Source: Colletotrichum lupini (taxonomy: Eukaryota; Ascomycota; Sordariomycetes; Glomerellales; Glomerellaceae). From it: 64,000 bases of DNA. Below, piece by piece: positions 1 to 10,521 of the stretch. The translations under genes were made by a program, and so were the position numbers. The notes under the pieces were generated by a model, which had not been told where the DNA came from, ran no database searches, and saw nothing but the letters and a program-made list of their open reading frames with translations. Positions within the stretch are counted from its first letter, which is position 1. Each line of letters starts with the position of its first letter. The stretch lies in the NCBI RefSeq assembly GCF_023278565.1, contig NC_064675.1:2480001-2544000 (forward strand), written 5' to 3'.

Positions 1-2662
1 GCACGAGTGCAAGGAAGGGCAATCACAGGACCTTGAACCGGCATTGCAGCTTGGCTCTCACTGGGTTCTTTCTCATTAGGTTAGGAGGTCTATCGGGGGA
101 TGGCAACGGGCGAACATGGCCGTCCGTTGAACACGAAGGATGATGGATACCTTTTGAAGTACTGCTGGCGGAGACAATTTGGTCTTTGCTTTTTATAGTC
201 GTCAATATTGAGAAAATTTGCCTGCCATTGAGATTTGTCCTAGTACTTTGGCGACGTGGATTTGACGCTGTCTGGCTCAGCCTGGAGAAATACCACTTGA
301 CCCTATTTACTGTTTCAAATACTGGTTTCCACTCTGCTTCTCTGTACAAAGCAGGGATCTAAACCTCGGACGAGTGTGTGTCAACTTCACTTCCCAACAT
401 CTTTATCTCGAACCTACCTCGCCTTGCTCTCCTACCCCCTCCCTTCTGCCTCTTACCTCCTCTGCCGACATTCTCACTTTCCTCGCGCGCGAATCGTTCC
501 CCATCAGCCGCCAGGACTTTGCACGCCAGGGCCTCTACCGATCTGAAACCCCTGCCCTCACCCGTCTGCGCGCAGATGAGCTGCCGTCCCGCGCCCCGCG
601 AGCGCAGGTCTACTGGCTTGCGCATCTCGGCTTCGCTCCGGTCGCTGAGACAGAGGTAGCTTTTGGCCCGGGTGTGTGCCGTGTGGTCTCCCGCGAGGTC
701 CCTACCTTGGGTGCGTTGGTCGTCTTGGTCTTTTGGCTCTTTTGGCTCTTGCGTTGTGACGACGATGCTGTCGTTGCCAGCATTGTCATCATCATCATCA
801 TCTTGCCCAATCCGACCACTCATCCGCCGCCGCCCCCTCCATTAGCTCTGGTCCAACTCAAAGACTTGTCGAGAAGACTGTGGTAACTGCTCACGCTATT
901 TCAGGATTGTCGATACAGGCAAAAGTTTCGAAGACGCGTGCTAAGAGGAATTGGTTTCGGCGGTGTTCTACTTGAGTCTGGTATCATCGATTGGCAAATC
1001 ATCTTGGCGGAAACATAAGTTTGAGTGGATGAACTAGTTTGGATTTATTCTCCATGGCGTCCAAGAAACAGTGGAAGACAGTATTTCTTCATTTGCCAAG
1101 ATTCAAATAAGACCACAAGGCATTGTTCCTTGACCAAGAGCGCAGCAAAGCTCAGTCCTGGAATAGTACATCTTGGTTCTATTCTCTAAAAGACAAGATA
1201 ATCATGACGCGGCTTTTGTAAAGCAAACGGTGAGAGGGATGAATGGTACGATGTTCCAGACCGCCTCAACGGTTCCCAACGAGTAAGGTTCGACATCTTG
1301 TGCAACGTCACCTTCTTTTCCCCTCCGTCGAACGAGAACACCCTTGTACAACGCACCTTACTTAAGAACGTAATAATATTCCACTTATTGGTTTCGACAT
1401 CTTGCTAGATTTTATCCGCAACTTTAAAGGCACGGCAAGTCAATTTTGAGGGTATCACGCATTTGGTACCAGAAAGCTTGTCAGTGAGGTCAGGATTCTC
1501 CCATCAAAGCCGAAAGCCGAATGGGGAGTTCCGCGCCGCGCGCGGCGTCGCGGGGCGGGTGACCCGAATTGGCAAACAACCGAGATCCGATCATGATTCC
1601 CGATGACAGGATTCCGGATGATGGAGGATCTGCAGGGGGCCCGGCAGCGCTGCGCCGGGGCAGTGCCCGGGCCCGCCCGCCCGGGGGGGGAGGTTGTCAT
1701 ACTCCTGTACCAGAACCTCGGGTCGGGCACCAACGAACGTAATGCAACTCATTGCCGGCATTGTCGGGGTAAGAGAAACCTAGCCATCTTCTGACAAATC
1801 TTTGCCTCCCGGAAACAAACAAGGAAAATGCGACTCTGATCGCAGTTCTACTATATCTGGCATCCCGCCATGTCGCGCTCGTTCCCGGGCCGCTTACTGC
1901 TCAACCTTAGTTTCCGTACATTAGTACCTCACCAAGCAATGTGCTAAGGTAGGCAAGGTAAGGTAACTTTGGCCAAACCAAGACTTGCCGAGGGACGGCT
2001 CTGTGAAGTCAAAGTTCCCAAACCACACCCCCATTGAGTCCACAAAGTTCTTTGCCGCTGGTCGGCTCGACACTGGAAGCCGTGATTGGATCAAGTCAAG
2101 GGTTCCCGTCGCGTGTGTGGAGTCCGAGTTACCGCTGGGGGGGGAAGGAAAATCAGGAAAAAAACCGAGAGAACGCCATGATCCCATCCCATCACACTGC
2201 TCTCGGGCGCGCGCGGGGGGTGGGTGACGGGAGGGCGATAGGTTCACGTCAAAGAGCAACCATACCTAGGCCGGCCCCCCCCCCTTGACTCGCTCAGCTC
2301 TCCCCCTTCACTTCCGCCAAGGATAGGGGAATTTATACTTTTGCGAGATAGGCAGGGCAAAGACGAGCGAAGACAACTTGTGCGCCTGATTTTCCGTGTA
2401 TTGACTCCGCCTCTGCATGTTAAACACCACTTGGAGTCACCTGCGTTTTTTTTCCTTCCCCCTTCTCCTCACGTCCCCTCTCAGCGAGGAAAAAAAAAAT
2501 TATACCCAAAACTCGGGGGAGGTTTCTTTCTTGAAAATTTGCTAGATAAGGTAGACTCGGTACCCAGAAGAACGCCCCGAGGGATCAGTAATTACAGTTT
2601 TTTCATCGCAACCCACTTCCCCAAACTCCACAAACACAGAGAAGGAAAAAAAAAACAAAACG
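1..2662. other. Left-edge stretch without a convincing gene
   Basis: No protein or RNA gene could be supported. At 359-886 long reading frames are open on both strands; the minus-strand one begins with a run of aspartates made by a TCA/TGA trinucleotide run near 784-800, and neither resembles a known family. A GC-rich island lies at about 1530-1700. At 1946-1966 there is a repeated AAGGTA motif, also seen in other spacers here. A C10 homopolymer lies at 2275-2284, in what is probably the promoter or 5-prime leader of the following P-loop gene. Confidence 0.5.
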
Positions 2663-3646
2663 ATGCCACCACCACCAGATCTATCCCGCCACGTCCTCCC
2701 AGACGCAGAGGCACGGGAGATCTTCACCAACAAGATCCTCCCCGCCGACCTCCCCGCGACCCTCACCCCGCACCCCCGCCGGTCTCGGCCCCTGGCCGTG
2801 CTGATAGTCGGCCAGACCGGCGCCGGCAAAACCCGCTTGGCGCCCGCCGTGCTCGACGCCATGACCCGCACCCATCCGCCCGCCCACCTCATCGCCGACC
2901 TCTACAAGGCGCACCACCCCTCCTACGCCGCGCTCGTCGCGTCAAACGACCCCGCGCAGGCCGCCCTCGCGAGCCCCGCCACGGGCACCGACGCCCGGAG
3001 GTGGCTGGCCATGGCCGTCGCCGAGGCCGTGGGGCGCAGGCTCGACGTGCTTCTCGAGAGCGCGTGCCGGCACCCGGACGATTTCCGCGAGCTGGCGCGC
3101 GCGTTCGGGGCGGGAGGGTACCGCGTCGAGGTCGTGGTCATGGCTGTGCCGGCGGCGCTGAGCAGGCTGGGCATCCTGCACCGGTTTCACGAGAGGTTGC
3201 CCGAGGCCGGGCCGGCGGGGGGCCTGCCGATCCGGCTTACGCCGGTCAAGATCCACGACGATTCGTACGGCGGGCTGACGAGCGTGGCCGAGTGGATCGA
3301 CGAGGTGGACTTCGTGGACCGGGTGCTGGTCGTGCGGAGGGGGAACCTGGTCGCGTTTGCTGACGAGAAGACGTCGGCGACGGCGGGCGGGAGGTTGCGG
3401 GGCGAGGTTGCCGAGGCGGTGGAGAGGGAGCGGAGGCGGCCTCTGACCGGGGCGGAGAGGGCCGTCGTGGTGAGGGACCTGGAGACGCTGACGGCGCGGG
3501 ATGCGCGGTCGGGGGAGCAGGTTATGGGGCTGCTTGAGCCGCTGTTGGTGGATGAGGAGGACGGGGCGTACCCGGAGCTGCGGCCGTTGGTGTTTCCTCC
3601 TGAGGGGCCGCGGGAGGCGATGCTGACTTTGGGTGAAGAGGCGTGA
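2663..3646 (+). CDS. Zeta-toxin-family P-loop kinase-like protein
   Basis: Single-exon protein of 327 residues. A Walker A motif GQTGAGKT lies at residues 50-57. It is followed by an Asp in the segment DLYKAHHPSY (about 79-88) and a segment with LLES and an Arg (about 130-136), the layout of the zeta-toxin/UDP-GlcNAc kinase fold. Bacterial members phosphorylate UDP-N-acetylglucosamine or related nucleotides and are paired with an epsilon antitoxin; no antitoxin gene is next to this one. Fungal members are known mostly as uncharacterised proteins, so the substrate here is unknown. The start is the first ATG after an A-rich leader. Codon use is strongly GC-rich. There is no signal peptide or membrane segment, so it is probably cytosolic. 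A bacterial origin by transfer is an inference only. Family assignment is fairly firm, function is not. Confidence 0.8.
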   Translation: MPPPPDLSRHVLPDAEAREIFTNKILPADLPATLTPHPRRSRPLAVLIVGQTGAGKTRLAPAVLDAMTRTHPPAHLIADLYKAHHPSYAALVASNDPAQAALASPATGTDARRWLAMAVAEAVGRRLDVLLESACRHPDDFRELARAFGAGGYRVEVVVMAVPAALSRLGILHRFHERLPEAGPAGGLPIRLTPVKIHDDSYGGLTSVAEWIDEVDFVDRVLVVRRGNLVAFADEKTSATAGGRLRGEVAEAVERERRRPLTGAERAVVVRDLETLTARDARSGEQVMGLLEPLLVDEEDGAYPELRPLVFPPEGPREAMLTLGEEA

Positions 3647-4534
3647 TGGGAGGTGTTTGTTTTTTGATTCCTGGATAGAGTGGTATAGGGTGTCACGTTT
3701 TTTCTTTGCATGAAGCGAAGCTCTGGATGGATCGAGACTACACGATGATGGCATCTGATAAGGGCAAGGTAGAAGGAGGCATTTGCTGGTAACAATTGGG
3801 ACGCGACAAGATGGTGATTTTTATGGGGGGGGGGGGGGGGGAAGATATATCATGTTCTTGAATGCACGCTACTTGCTTCTCATTTCTGTCTTCGTCTCCA
3901 TTACTTCGTGAACAAGGCGACTGTCAGGATATACAACGAGAAGAGCCTACAATAGGTGCATGACGTGAAATTAAGAAGAATCATGTCCTTGTGCGCCAAC
4001 AGAGTTGAAAGGAACTTGTCCGGTCACTCTCTTGGAAACTGCTTCTACGTGACTTTTATCGATGCTCGGAGTTGCGTTAGAACCTCGCCCTTGTCTCGAG
4101 ACTATTTGAGTTGATGGCTCTGACAACCAATGTACCTGGGCTACTTGGCGTGAACGGAAACAGATATTGTGCTAACATACCTTAGATACTAAGTAGAAAA
4201 CGTCCATGTTTGTCACTCGCAATTCTTTGGGTTGGAATGCCCTAGATGAGTCAGCTTCAGGACTTTGTGGTCCGTTAGGGGGGCTTGAGATGCTCGACCT
4301 ACGGTGCCTTATCCAATACGTCACCGGTGACCGGTACATTCTCAAGACGATCCAGAGCTAAGCTCCAAACATGAGAAGCTATAAGGTCAACAAAAGAGCT
4401 TGCAAAGCCCTCGAGCTGTCTCTCTTCAAACCCCAGTCACATTACTCAATTCACCTCAATTCTGTATCCTTCATATTCCTTGCTTAAAATTGTGTAACTC
4501 TCAGCACTCGATAGACCAACCATCCGCCAAAAAA
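3647..4534. other. Spacer with 17-nt G homopolymer
   Basis: The 3-prime flank of the P-loop gene and the promoter of the Ohr gene. A run of 17 G lies at 3825-3841. The AAAAAA run just before the Ohr start is typical of fungal start context. No gene seen. Confidence 0.6.
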
Positions 4535-5224
4535 ATGTCGGCCTCGATTCGCTCCCTCAGACTGGCGAAGCGCGCACCGCAGATCCTCTCCCGCGGTACT
4601 GCCGCAACCCGCATCACGCCACTAGCACACCGACAAACCCGTCTCCTCAACACCGAAACCGCACCAGTTCTCTATTCCGCCCACGCCAAAGTCGTCGGCG
4701 CACGGACGGGCCACGTCCAGGGCGACGACCTCGTCGTCGACCTGACCATGGCCAAGGCCCTCGGCGGCGCCGGCGACAAGGGCAAAACCAACCCGGAAGA
4801 GCTCTTCGCCGTGGGCTACGGCGCCTGCTTCCAGAGCGCGATGAACGCCTCGGCGGCGAGCTTGGGGGTGACGATGCCTAAGAAGCCCGAGGACAGCGTC
4901 GTGGATGCGACTGTGCATCTTGTGGGCGATATGAAGAAGCTTGATATGGGGCTCAGGGTGAATTTGAAGGTTCGGGTCAAGGGTCTGAGCGACGAGGAGG
5001 TGCACAAGGTTGTGGAGAGGGCGGAGGAGGTTTGTCCGTATAGTCGGGCTACGAGGGGTAACGTCGCTACGACGATTGAGGTTGTTGGGTTTGAGGATGG
5101 GGGAAATGCTGGTGGTGAGGCCAAGGGAGGGAAGAAGGGTGATGGTAAGGCGGGCGAGAAGAAGAAGGGCGGTTCGGACAAGATGTCTGGTGTTGAGCCC
5201 AAGGGACACAGCGATTATCAGTGA
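4535..5224 (+). CDS. OsmC/Ohr-family organic hydroperoxide reductase, probably mitochondrial
   Basis: Single exon, 229 residues. Residues 1-40 are Arg/Ser-rich without acidic residues, as in a mitochondrial presequence. The Ohr core follows: Arg57 in ARTGH, Glu89 in NPEEL, the peroxidatic Cys98 in GYGACFQSAM and the resolving Cys167 in EEVCPYSRATRGN. This spacing is that of Ohr, which reduces organic and fatty-acid hydroperoxides with lipoyl-type thiols in bacteria. Beyond the core, residues about 188-229 are a Gly/Lys-rich low-complexity tail not found in bacterial Ohr. An in-frame ATG at 4400 would add 45 residues; I chose 4535 because of its A-rich context and because the protein then starts directly with the presequence. 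Role in oxidative-stress defence is inferred from the family. Confidence 0.88.
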   Translation: MSASIRSLRLAKRAPQILSRGTAATRITPLAHRQTRLLNTETAPVLYSAHAKVVGARTGHVQGDDLVVDLTMAKALGGAGDKGKTNPEELFAVGYGACFQSAMNASAASLGVTMPKKPEDSVVDATVHLVGDMKKLDMGLRVNLKVRVKGLSDEEVHKVVERAEEVCPYSRATRGNVATTIEVVGFEDGGNAGGEAKGGKKGDGKAGEKKKGGSDKMSGVEPKGHSDYQ

Positions 5225-6125
5225 GGATGAAGTCCCATTGCGTGTGTAGTACTACCTGTATTATTTCCGATGGCATGATGCGCAGATCAAAGAGGAATAG
5301 AAGCGTATGCAATTCAGTGTTCACACTGCAAAACATAAGTAGACTGCACTAAGAGCACCACCCGTAGACCGCATTAGGGGCTTAGTTCGCTTGGTCTTGT
5401 CCTTCACTTGGAGTAAGGTAACTTCAGAAAGGCTGGCTGGCTGGGACTCGGAATACGGGTATGAGCTGACAAGAAAAGTGAAGCAATGCTCGTGGGATCT
5501 TGTCTTTCTCCGTGCTTTGGTCATCTGAAGGGCGAATGCGGCCTCAAGCGCTGCCAATACACCCGGTTCCGGAACAAGCCCCACTACGGACATGAGTGGA
5601 ACCCGGATGGCCCGCCTCGGTAGGTACGTAAGTGCCGGCGTTGATCCGGTGTGGGGCAAGATGGGAGCTGAGGACGGGATGAACGGAGCAGAGGACCTCG
5701 AGTGCCTGTCAGTGAGCTCCCGTCAGGGCAGAGGACCAGTGAGGTCGAGCCAATTGAAGGCACTTTACATGCCTGCCGTGTCCTGGGCGTTCCAACACTT
5801 TGGTGAGGGACGAGGAGCTTTAGGTGGCAGTGTGGGGTCTGTGTGGATTACATAATGCGGTAGTAGGGTTGGCTGCCCTACGGAGCTCAACCACTAAAAC
5901 TTCCCCTCCAGGCGCGTGCCAGTTGGAGGAAGGAAGTTTCATCACCAACATCTCTCACCAAGGAAGAGTAAGTACTGCGCCCCTCCCCTGCCCGCCACGC
6001 CCATCGCGATGTCGTCAGCGCCAATTCCGCGAGGGATTGGAGAGCTTTCGGCAAGCAACTGGCAGGGTTGATATTTGCGCGCAATGCGAATCCATCACTA
6101 ACATATCGCAGCTTCGTCATTCAAG
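5225..6125. other. Spacer and 5-prime leader of eL41
   Basis: No coding gene seen from 5225 to about 5930. The end of the stretch is the transcribed leader of the eL41 gene, which carries a 5-prime UTR intron (annotated separately). Confidence 0.5.
5968..6111 (+). other. 5-prime UTR intron of eL41 gene
   Basis: Consensus donor GTAAGT at 5968, branch-point-like CTAAC about 14 nt before the acceptor, and acceptor CGCAG ending at 6111, only 14 nt upstream of the eL41 start codon. Leader introns are common in fungal ribosomal-protein genes. Inferred from signals alone. Confidence 0.7.
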
Positions 6126-6260
6126 ATGAGAGCTAAGTGGAGAAAGAAGCGCGTGCGTCGTCTCAAGCGTAAGAGAAGAAAGATGAGGGCTCGCTCGTAA
6201 GTTTTACCAATCGATATCATTGATGCGAGGATTGTGGTCTGACAGAAACCCAGCAAATAA
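6126..6260 (+). CDS. RPL41: 60S ribosomal protein eL41 (25 residues)
   Basis: Too short for routine ORF calling. Exons 6126-6196 and 6254-6260 give MRAKWRKKRVRRLKRKRRKM followed by RARSK and a stop, the almost invariant eukaryotic eL41 peptide. It is an Arg/Lys-rich single helix bridging the two subunits of the 80S ribosome. Intron 6197-6253 has donor GTAAGT, branch CTGAC at 6239-6243 and acceptor CCCAG. Without splicing the frame would stop at TAA after Ser24, so the intron supplies the conserved last Lys. The second coding exon therefore holds only the end of one codon, one Lys codon and the stop. Confidence 0.95.
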
Positions 6261-7079
6261 ACAACTCGCCCCCCCTCCCCTCGACCTGACCATCTTTTGA
6301 GATGACGGCAAACAACTCACGCGACTCGCCAAAACAGATATGCGATAGCCAGCATTCGTCACCAGCGACTCAGTCCGTCTCGGCTCGCTCGAGACTTCTA
6401 CATTCACACTACGGATTGGAACTACGGGACTTGGGGTCATGATTCGAACGGCGCGCATGTCTGGAGACGCATTGAGAATTCGACGAAGAATGGAAACCCC
6501 GACAATATGATCGGTCGAGATGACGATATGATGAGGACGCGGTGTTTATGGAACAAGGCCGCAGGAAGCATGATGTCTTGACGCAACGCGGATTTGGAAC
6601 TGGGATCAGGACTTGCATGACAATTGAAAGGCAGATAATTGCTTCCTCACAAAATCAAAAAGTGAATTAAAAACTCCAAAACAAAAGTCCCTATCTGAGT
6701 GACTGTGAACTGAAAAAGACATGGTTTGATTTTGTGCATCGCTTTGCTTCAATTGCAACGTCTGCAAGCTCAACCCATCCAATTTCTTCAATTTCATCCT
6801 GTCAGTTTGAGTGCGACAACCGAGCTGTGACGTTTTGTCGACCCAGCTCGAGTGGGGTCGCCTGCATGAGGCGCTCCCGCACGCTTGCTGCTAGGCTACA
6901 CACCGCCTGCCCCTTAGGGATAATCCAACGCCGGTTTGCCGACTTTTTTTTTCTTCCCTCCACCTCAGTCTGTCTCTGGCCTAGGACCCCTACAGAAAAT
7001 ATTTCCAGAGGCCGTCGCCATCCCACCAACGGCAGATCACTACCCGAGCCTAGCACAAACCTCGATCACCGACGCAAAC
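6261..7079. other. Spacer between eL41 and RPA49
   Basis: Contains the eL41 3-prime UTR and RPA49 promoter. A pyrimidine-rich run of T and C just before 6960 precedes the RPA49 start. No gene seen. Confidence 0.5.
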
Positions 7080-8528
7080 ATGACGGACGCAAGTGCACGA
7101 AAGAGAAAGCGCGACCTCGACGGTTCATCCAAGTCCAAAAAGAAGCAGGCCACCGAGCCTTCCACAGTTGTCGTTTCTTCATTTCAGAGACCTCAGCTCT
7201 GCCCGCCAGTACTAGGTACGGACGATCTAGGCCCCGTCTGCCTCTCAATTGCAGCCGCAGACGATCGCTAACAGTTCGAAGCTTCCTCTCCCGGTATCCG
7301 GTTAGCGAAGGGTGTGCAGTTCAACCCATACGTCAAGCAAGATGCCTCATCCGTTAAGCGACGATCAAAAACCCCCGCAGTGTCGCAGGATCTCGTTCTG
7401 CACTCCAATACCCACCAGACGATGGACTATACAGCGAGAGAGGACGGTATCAGCGACAGCCAGCAGGCCTTGAAGCACTACGTCGGCATTTACGACCCCG
7501 AGACCGGCAAGCTTCAGGTAGTGGAGGCGAAGAAGATGGTGGTTCGTGGTGTGGCCAGAGCAAAGCATGCGTCTGAAGAGGCCATGACAGCGCCGGCAGA
7601 TTACCAGGTATGCCCAGTCACGCCACATAAGGGTCCTTGAAAGACAATCACTAACGCCGAGCAGAGCTTTTACGATCTCAAGAAAGACCTTGGCCAGACG
7701 TTCGGTACGAAGAAGGCGAAGAAGGCCATCGAGTCGGTTGCTCTCAACGCCATCGCCCCCGGCAAATCAAGAGACAGCGCGCCCGAGAAGCTCGACACGG
7801 CAGCAAAGGCGATCCTGCAAGAGATTGGCGGCGTCACCGCGACAATGGCATCGCGCGAGCAGCTGCAGGCCGTCGTCGACGAAGCCAAGCCTGTACCCAG
7901 GCCCAACCTCGAAGCGGAAGCGATCCAGGACGTCTACGACCCCGACGAATTCATCGGCCGCGAGATCCTGGCGGCGATCCCCGTCAAGGACTGGATCGAC
8001 CCGGCAAAGAAGGGCGAGGAGATTCTCTGCTACTCAAGGCACGTGGCAGCCCGCGTCAAGAAGATTGCCGACTCGGGCAACATCACCAAGATGCGCCTGC
8101 TGCGCTACTTTTACTTCCTCTTCACATTCTACACCATGGCGACGCCGGGCAAGCAGCGCGGCACGAAGCGCGTACCGCCCCGGGATAAGCTCAAGGAGCG
8201 CATGGAGCCGGCGCCGCAGGTGGTCATCGAGCACATCCGGCGCAAGTTCTCGGACGGCGGCGAGATGCGCAAGTTCCACATGGACCTGCTCATCACGCAC
8301 TGCTGCGCGGTCGCGTGCATCATTGACAACTTCGAGGTGGAGACGTCCAAGCTGCGCGAGGACCTGCGCCTCGACCAGAAGGATATGAATAACTACTTTT
8401 TCGAGATTGGCGCCAAGGTCAGGCAGGGCGCCTCCAAGGAGAAGGGCGTCAAGGCCCCGCACGTGGCCAAGCTCGCGCTGCCGCTCAACTTCCCCAAGCT
8501 CCGATCTGTCGCGCCGAAACGCCGTTAG
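7080..8528 (+). CDS. RPA49: RNA polymerase I subunit RPA49
   Basis: Exons 7080-7215, 7282-7607 and 7665-8528 give 441 residues. The N-terminus is basic (ARKRKRD), followed by the dimerisation domain that pairs with A34.5 (about residues 30-150), a linker, and the C-terminal tandem winged-helix region (about 220-435) that contacts DNA. Intron 1 is set by branch CTAAC at 7268-7272 and acceptor AAG at 7281; an AG at 7274 is too close to the branch. The chosen junction reads PPVLASSPGI, keeping the frame. Intron 2 has GTATGC donor, CTAAC branch and GCAG acceptor. RPA49 acts in the nucleolus and promotes Pol I initiation and elongation on rDNA. The flanking genes are also housekeeping, including SAS10, another nucleolar ribosome-biogenesis factor. 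Confidence 0.9.
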
Positions 8529-9268
8529 GGTGGTGAAGCGGGCGACGGTGATGAGCCGAGGACACCGGAGAGGAGGCGGCTTCGCGAGGCGATCAGGATC
8601 AGATCGGTTTGATTGCTTGCAGACGGGTGTAAAGCGACCCTCCGGCGGATGCCTCTATGGCATTGTGGTGAGGTTGAGAAGGGCTTTATTCCTTACCTTT
8701 GAGGTTTAGGAGGCGGTGGCCAGGGGACGTTTACAAAGATGATGGGAGTCTGCTGTAGCTGGCACTCATAACGATACACATACCTACCTTACGTACGCGA
8801 TACTCTCAAGAAGTAGATGGGCGTATAATTACAAAACGCTACGCTGCATAGGGGGCTCGGAGTCTAAAATTTTGAATTCAAGCAACAACAACTATGAATG
8901 ACATTGGACCTGATATGTAATCCGCTGAGAGTTGTATGAAGCAGGTATCGTTCGCTGTTGGGTGCAATGGAGCGCTAGCACCCCGCAATGCCACCCCGAC
9001 CTGCCGAGGCATCTCGGTGCAGTGTGGGGTCCGGGGTAGCCAGGCCTTCCCACCCTGGCCCAGTGGCCACTTGATGTTTGATAAACCCGACGACCTGCCA
9101 CCCCCCTAGCTCACCTTACCTGGGGTAGATTAGGATTCTCACTTCAAGTGTCACGTTCAACAACATCTCATTGCTTCAAGTTCATATTTACAAGAAAGAA
9201 CCAACACCAATTGCTTCAAGAAAAGGACACACATCTGATCAAGACGATTCTCCTCTACACACAGCACA
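8529..9268. other. Spacer between RPA49 and enoyl-CoA isomerase gene
   Basis: 3-prime flank of RPA49 and promoter of the isomerase gene. Promoter-like TACCTACCTTACG (8781-8793) and TCACCTTACCT (9111-9121) resemble motifs in other spacers of the window. No gene seen. Confidence 0.5.
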
Positions 9269-10337
9269 ATGGCAAGCCCCGAGGACTCCGTCATCTCCCT
9301 CGAGTACCGCGGCCGCGTCGCGCTGCTCACAATCGACAACGACCGCAAGCTCAACGCCCTCGCGCAGCCGCAGTACTACGACCTCGCACAGAAGCTCCGC
9401 GAGATTGCCCTGCACGACGAGGTTTTCGTTACCGTTCTCACGGCCAAGGGACGCTACTTTTCTGCGTGAGTTTTTTATATCTTCTCCTACCTTGGCTCAT
9501 CACTGCCGTAAACTTCCGTGGTGAATTGGACCTCGGCTTGATCTCATACCGCGGCTGCGACCCCCCTAACAAAACTCTCATGAGAAACTGAAGCTGTTCA
9601 AACAGCCATTCCAACCTCCAAGCCAAGCGCATCAACCGGATGAGAAGATGAAATCACAAGCCGGCCAAACAAGGAAATAATCTGAACGAGTACTAACTGA
9701 AGTCAACCACAGCGGCGCCGACGTAAGCATCGCCCGCGCCTCCCCCTCGGGCCCAGAAGCCCACAAACACTGGCTCCAGTCCTTCGTCGCCTTCAACCTA
9801 AACATCACCCAGGCCTTCTACACCCACCCCAAGATCCTCGTCGTCGGCCTCAACGGGCCCGTCATAGGCCTCTCCGCCGCCCTCGTCTCCTTCGCCGACT
9901 TCGTCTACGCCACCCCCGCCACCTTCCTCCTCACCCCCTTCTCGTCGCTCGGCCTCGTGGCCGAGGGCGGCGCCTCCCGCGCGCTGGTGCAGAGGCTGGG
10001 CGTCTCCAAGGCGAACGAGGCGCTGATCATGAGCAAGCGGATCTCGGCGGGGGAGCTGCTGCATACCGGGTTCGTGAACAAGGTGTTTGAGACGGGGAGG
10101 GGGGAGGATGCCGAGTTTAGGGAGCTGGTCCTGAGAGAGGTTGACGAGAGGTTGGGGGAGCATTTGATCGGGGATAGTTTGACGGGGATCAAGGCGCTGA
10201 TCCGGCGGCCGGATATGGATGCGATGGATAAGCAGAATTCGCAGGAGGTGTTTGCTGGGTTGGAGAGGTTCATGAGGGGGATCCCGCAGGAGGAGTTTAG
10301 GAAGATTGCGAGCGGTGAGAAGAGGCATAAGTTGTGA
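9269..10337 (+). CDS. Peroxisomal enoyl-CoA hydratase/isomerase (ECI-like)
   Basis: Exons 9269-9465 and 9713-10337 give 273 residues of the crotonase fold. The first oxyanion segment is YFSAGADVS (63-71), the second GPVIGLSAAL (114-123), and Glu150 in LGLVAEGG sits where Delta3,Delta2-enoyl-CoA isomerases keep their catalytic acid. The C-terminal tripeptide is HKL, a variant type 1 peroxisomal targeting signal like those of yeast Eci1/Dci1. Probable role: shifting double bonds during beta-oxidation of unsaturated fatty acids in peroxisomes. The intron is unusually long for this window (247 nt) but has a GTGAGT donor, CTAAC branch and ACAG acceptor. The gene converges on COG1 with about 185 bp between the stop codons. 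Confidence 0.88.
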
Positions 10338-10521
10338 GGTGGTTTTGGCGTAGAGATTGAGATTGAGATGAATCGTAAAGGGACTTTATAGAACGTCTCA
10401 AGCGAGAAAGATAGAGTACAACGTCTTCATCGTGTCATGGACCACTCTTAGACTCGGCATATGATGGGAATTTCCATCCATGATCTACTCGTGGGGGGTA
10501 TCTATGTACAAATTCTCAACT

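Noticed and set aside
359..886. Long frames on both strands, one starting with six aspartates, near the left edge
   Set aside because: Both strands are open because the DNA is GC-rich. Neither frame resembles a family, and the Asp run comes from a trinucleotide microsatellite.
2341..3363. 340-codon frame overlapping the zeta-like gene in another frame
   Set aside because: Arg/Pro/Gly-rich shadow without motifs, while the other frame carries Walker A and family features.
4400..4534. Upstream in-frame ATG for the Ohr gene at 4400
   Set aside because: The added 45 residues have no targeting or family features, whereas the Met at 4535 begins a good mitochondrial presequence.
7216..7274. Acceptor AG at 7274 for RPA49 intron 1
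   Set aside because: It is only two bases after the CTAAC branch site and gives the wrong reading frame with the best donor; the AAG at 7281 fits both.
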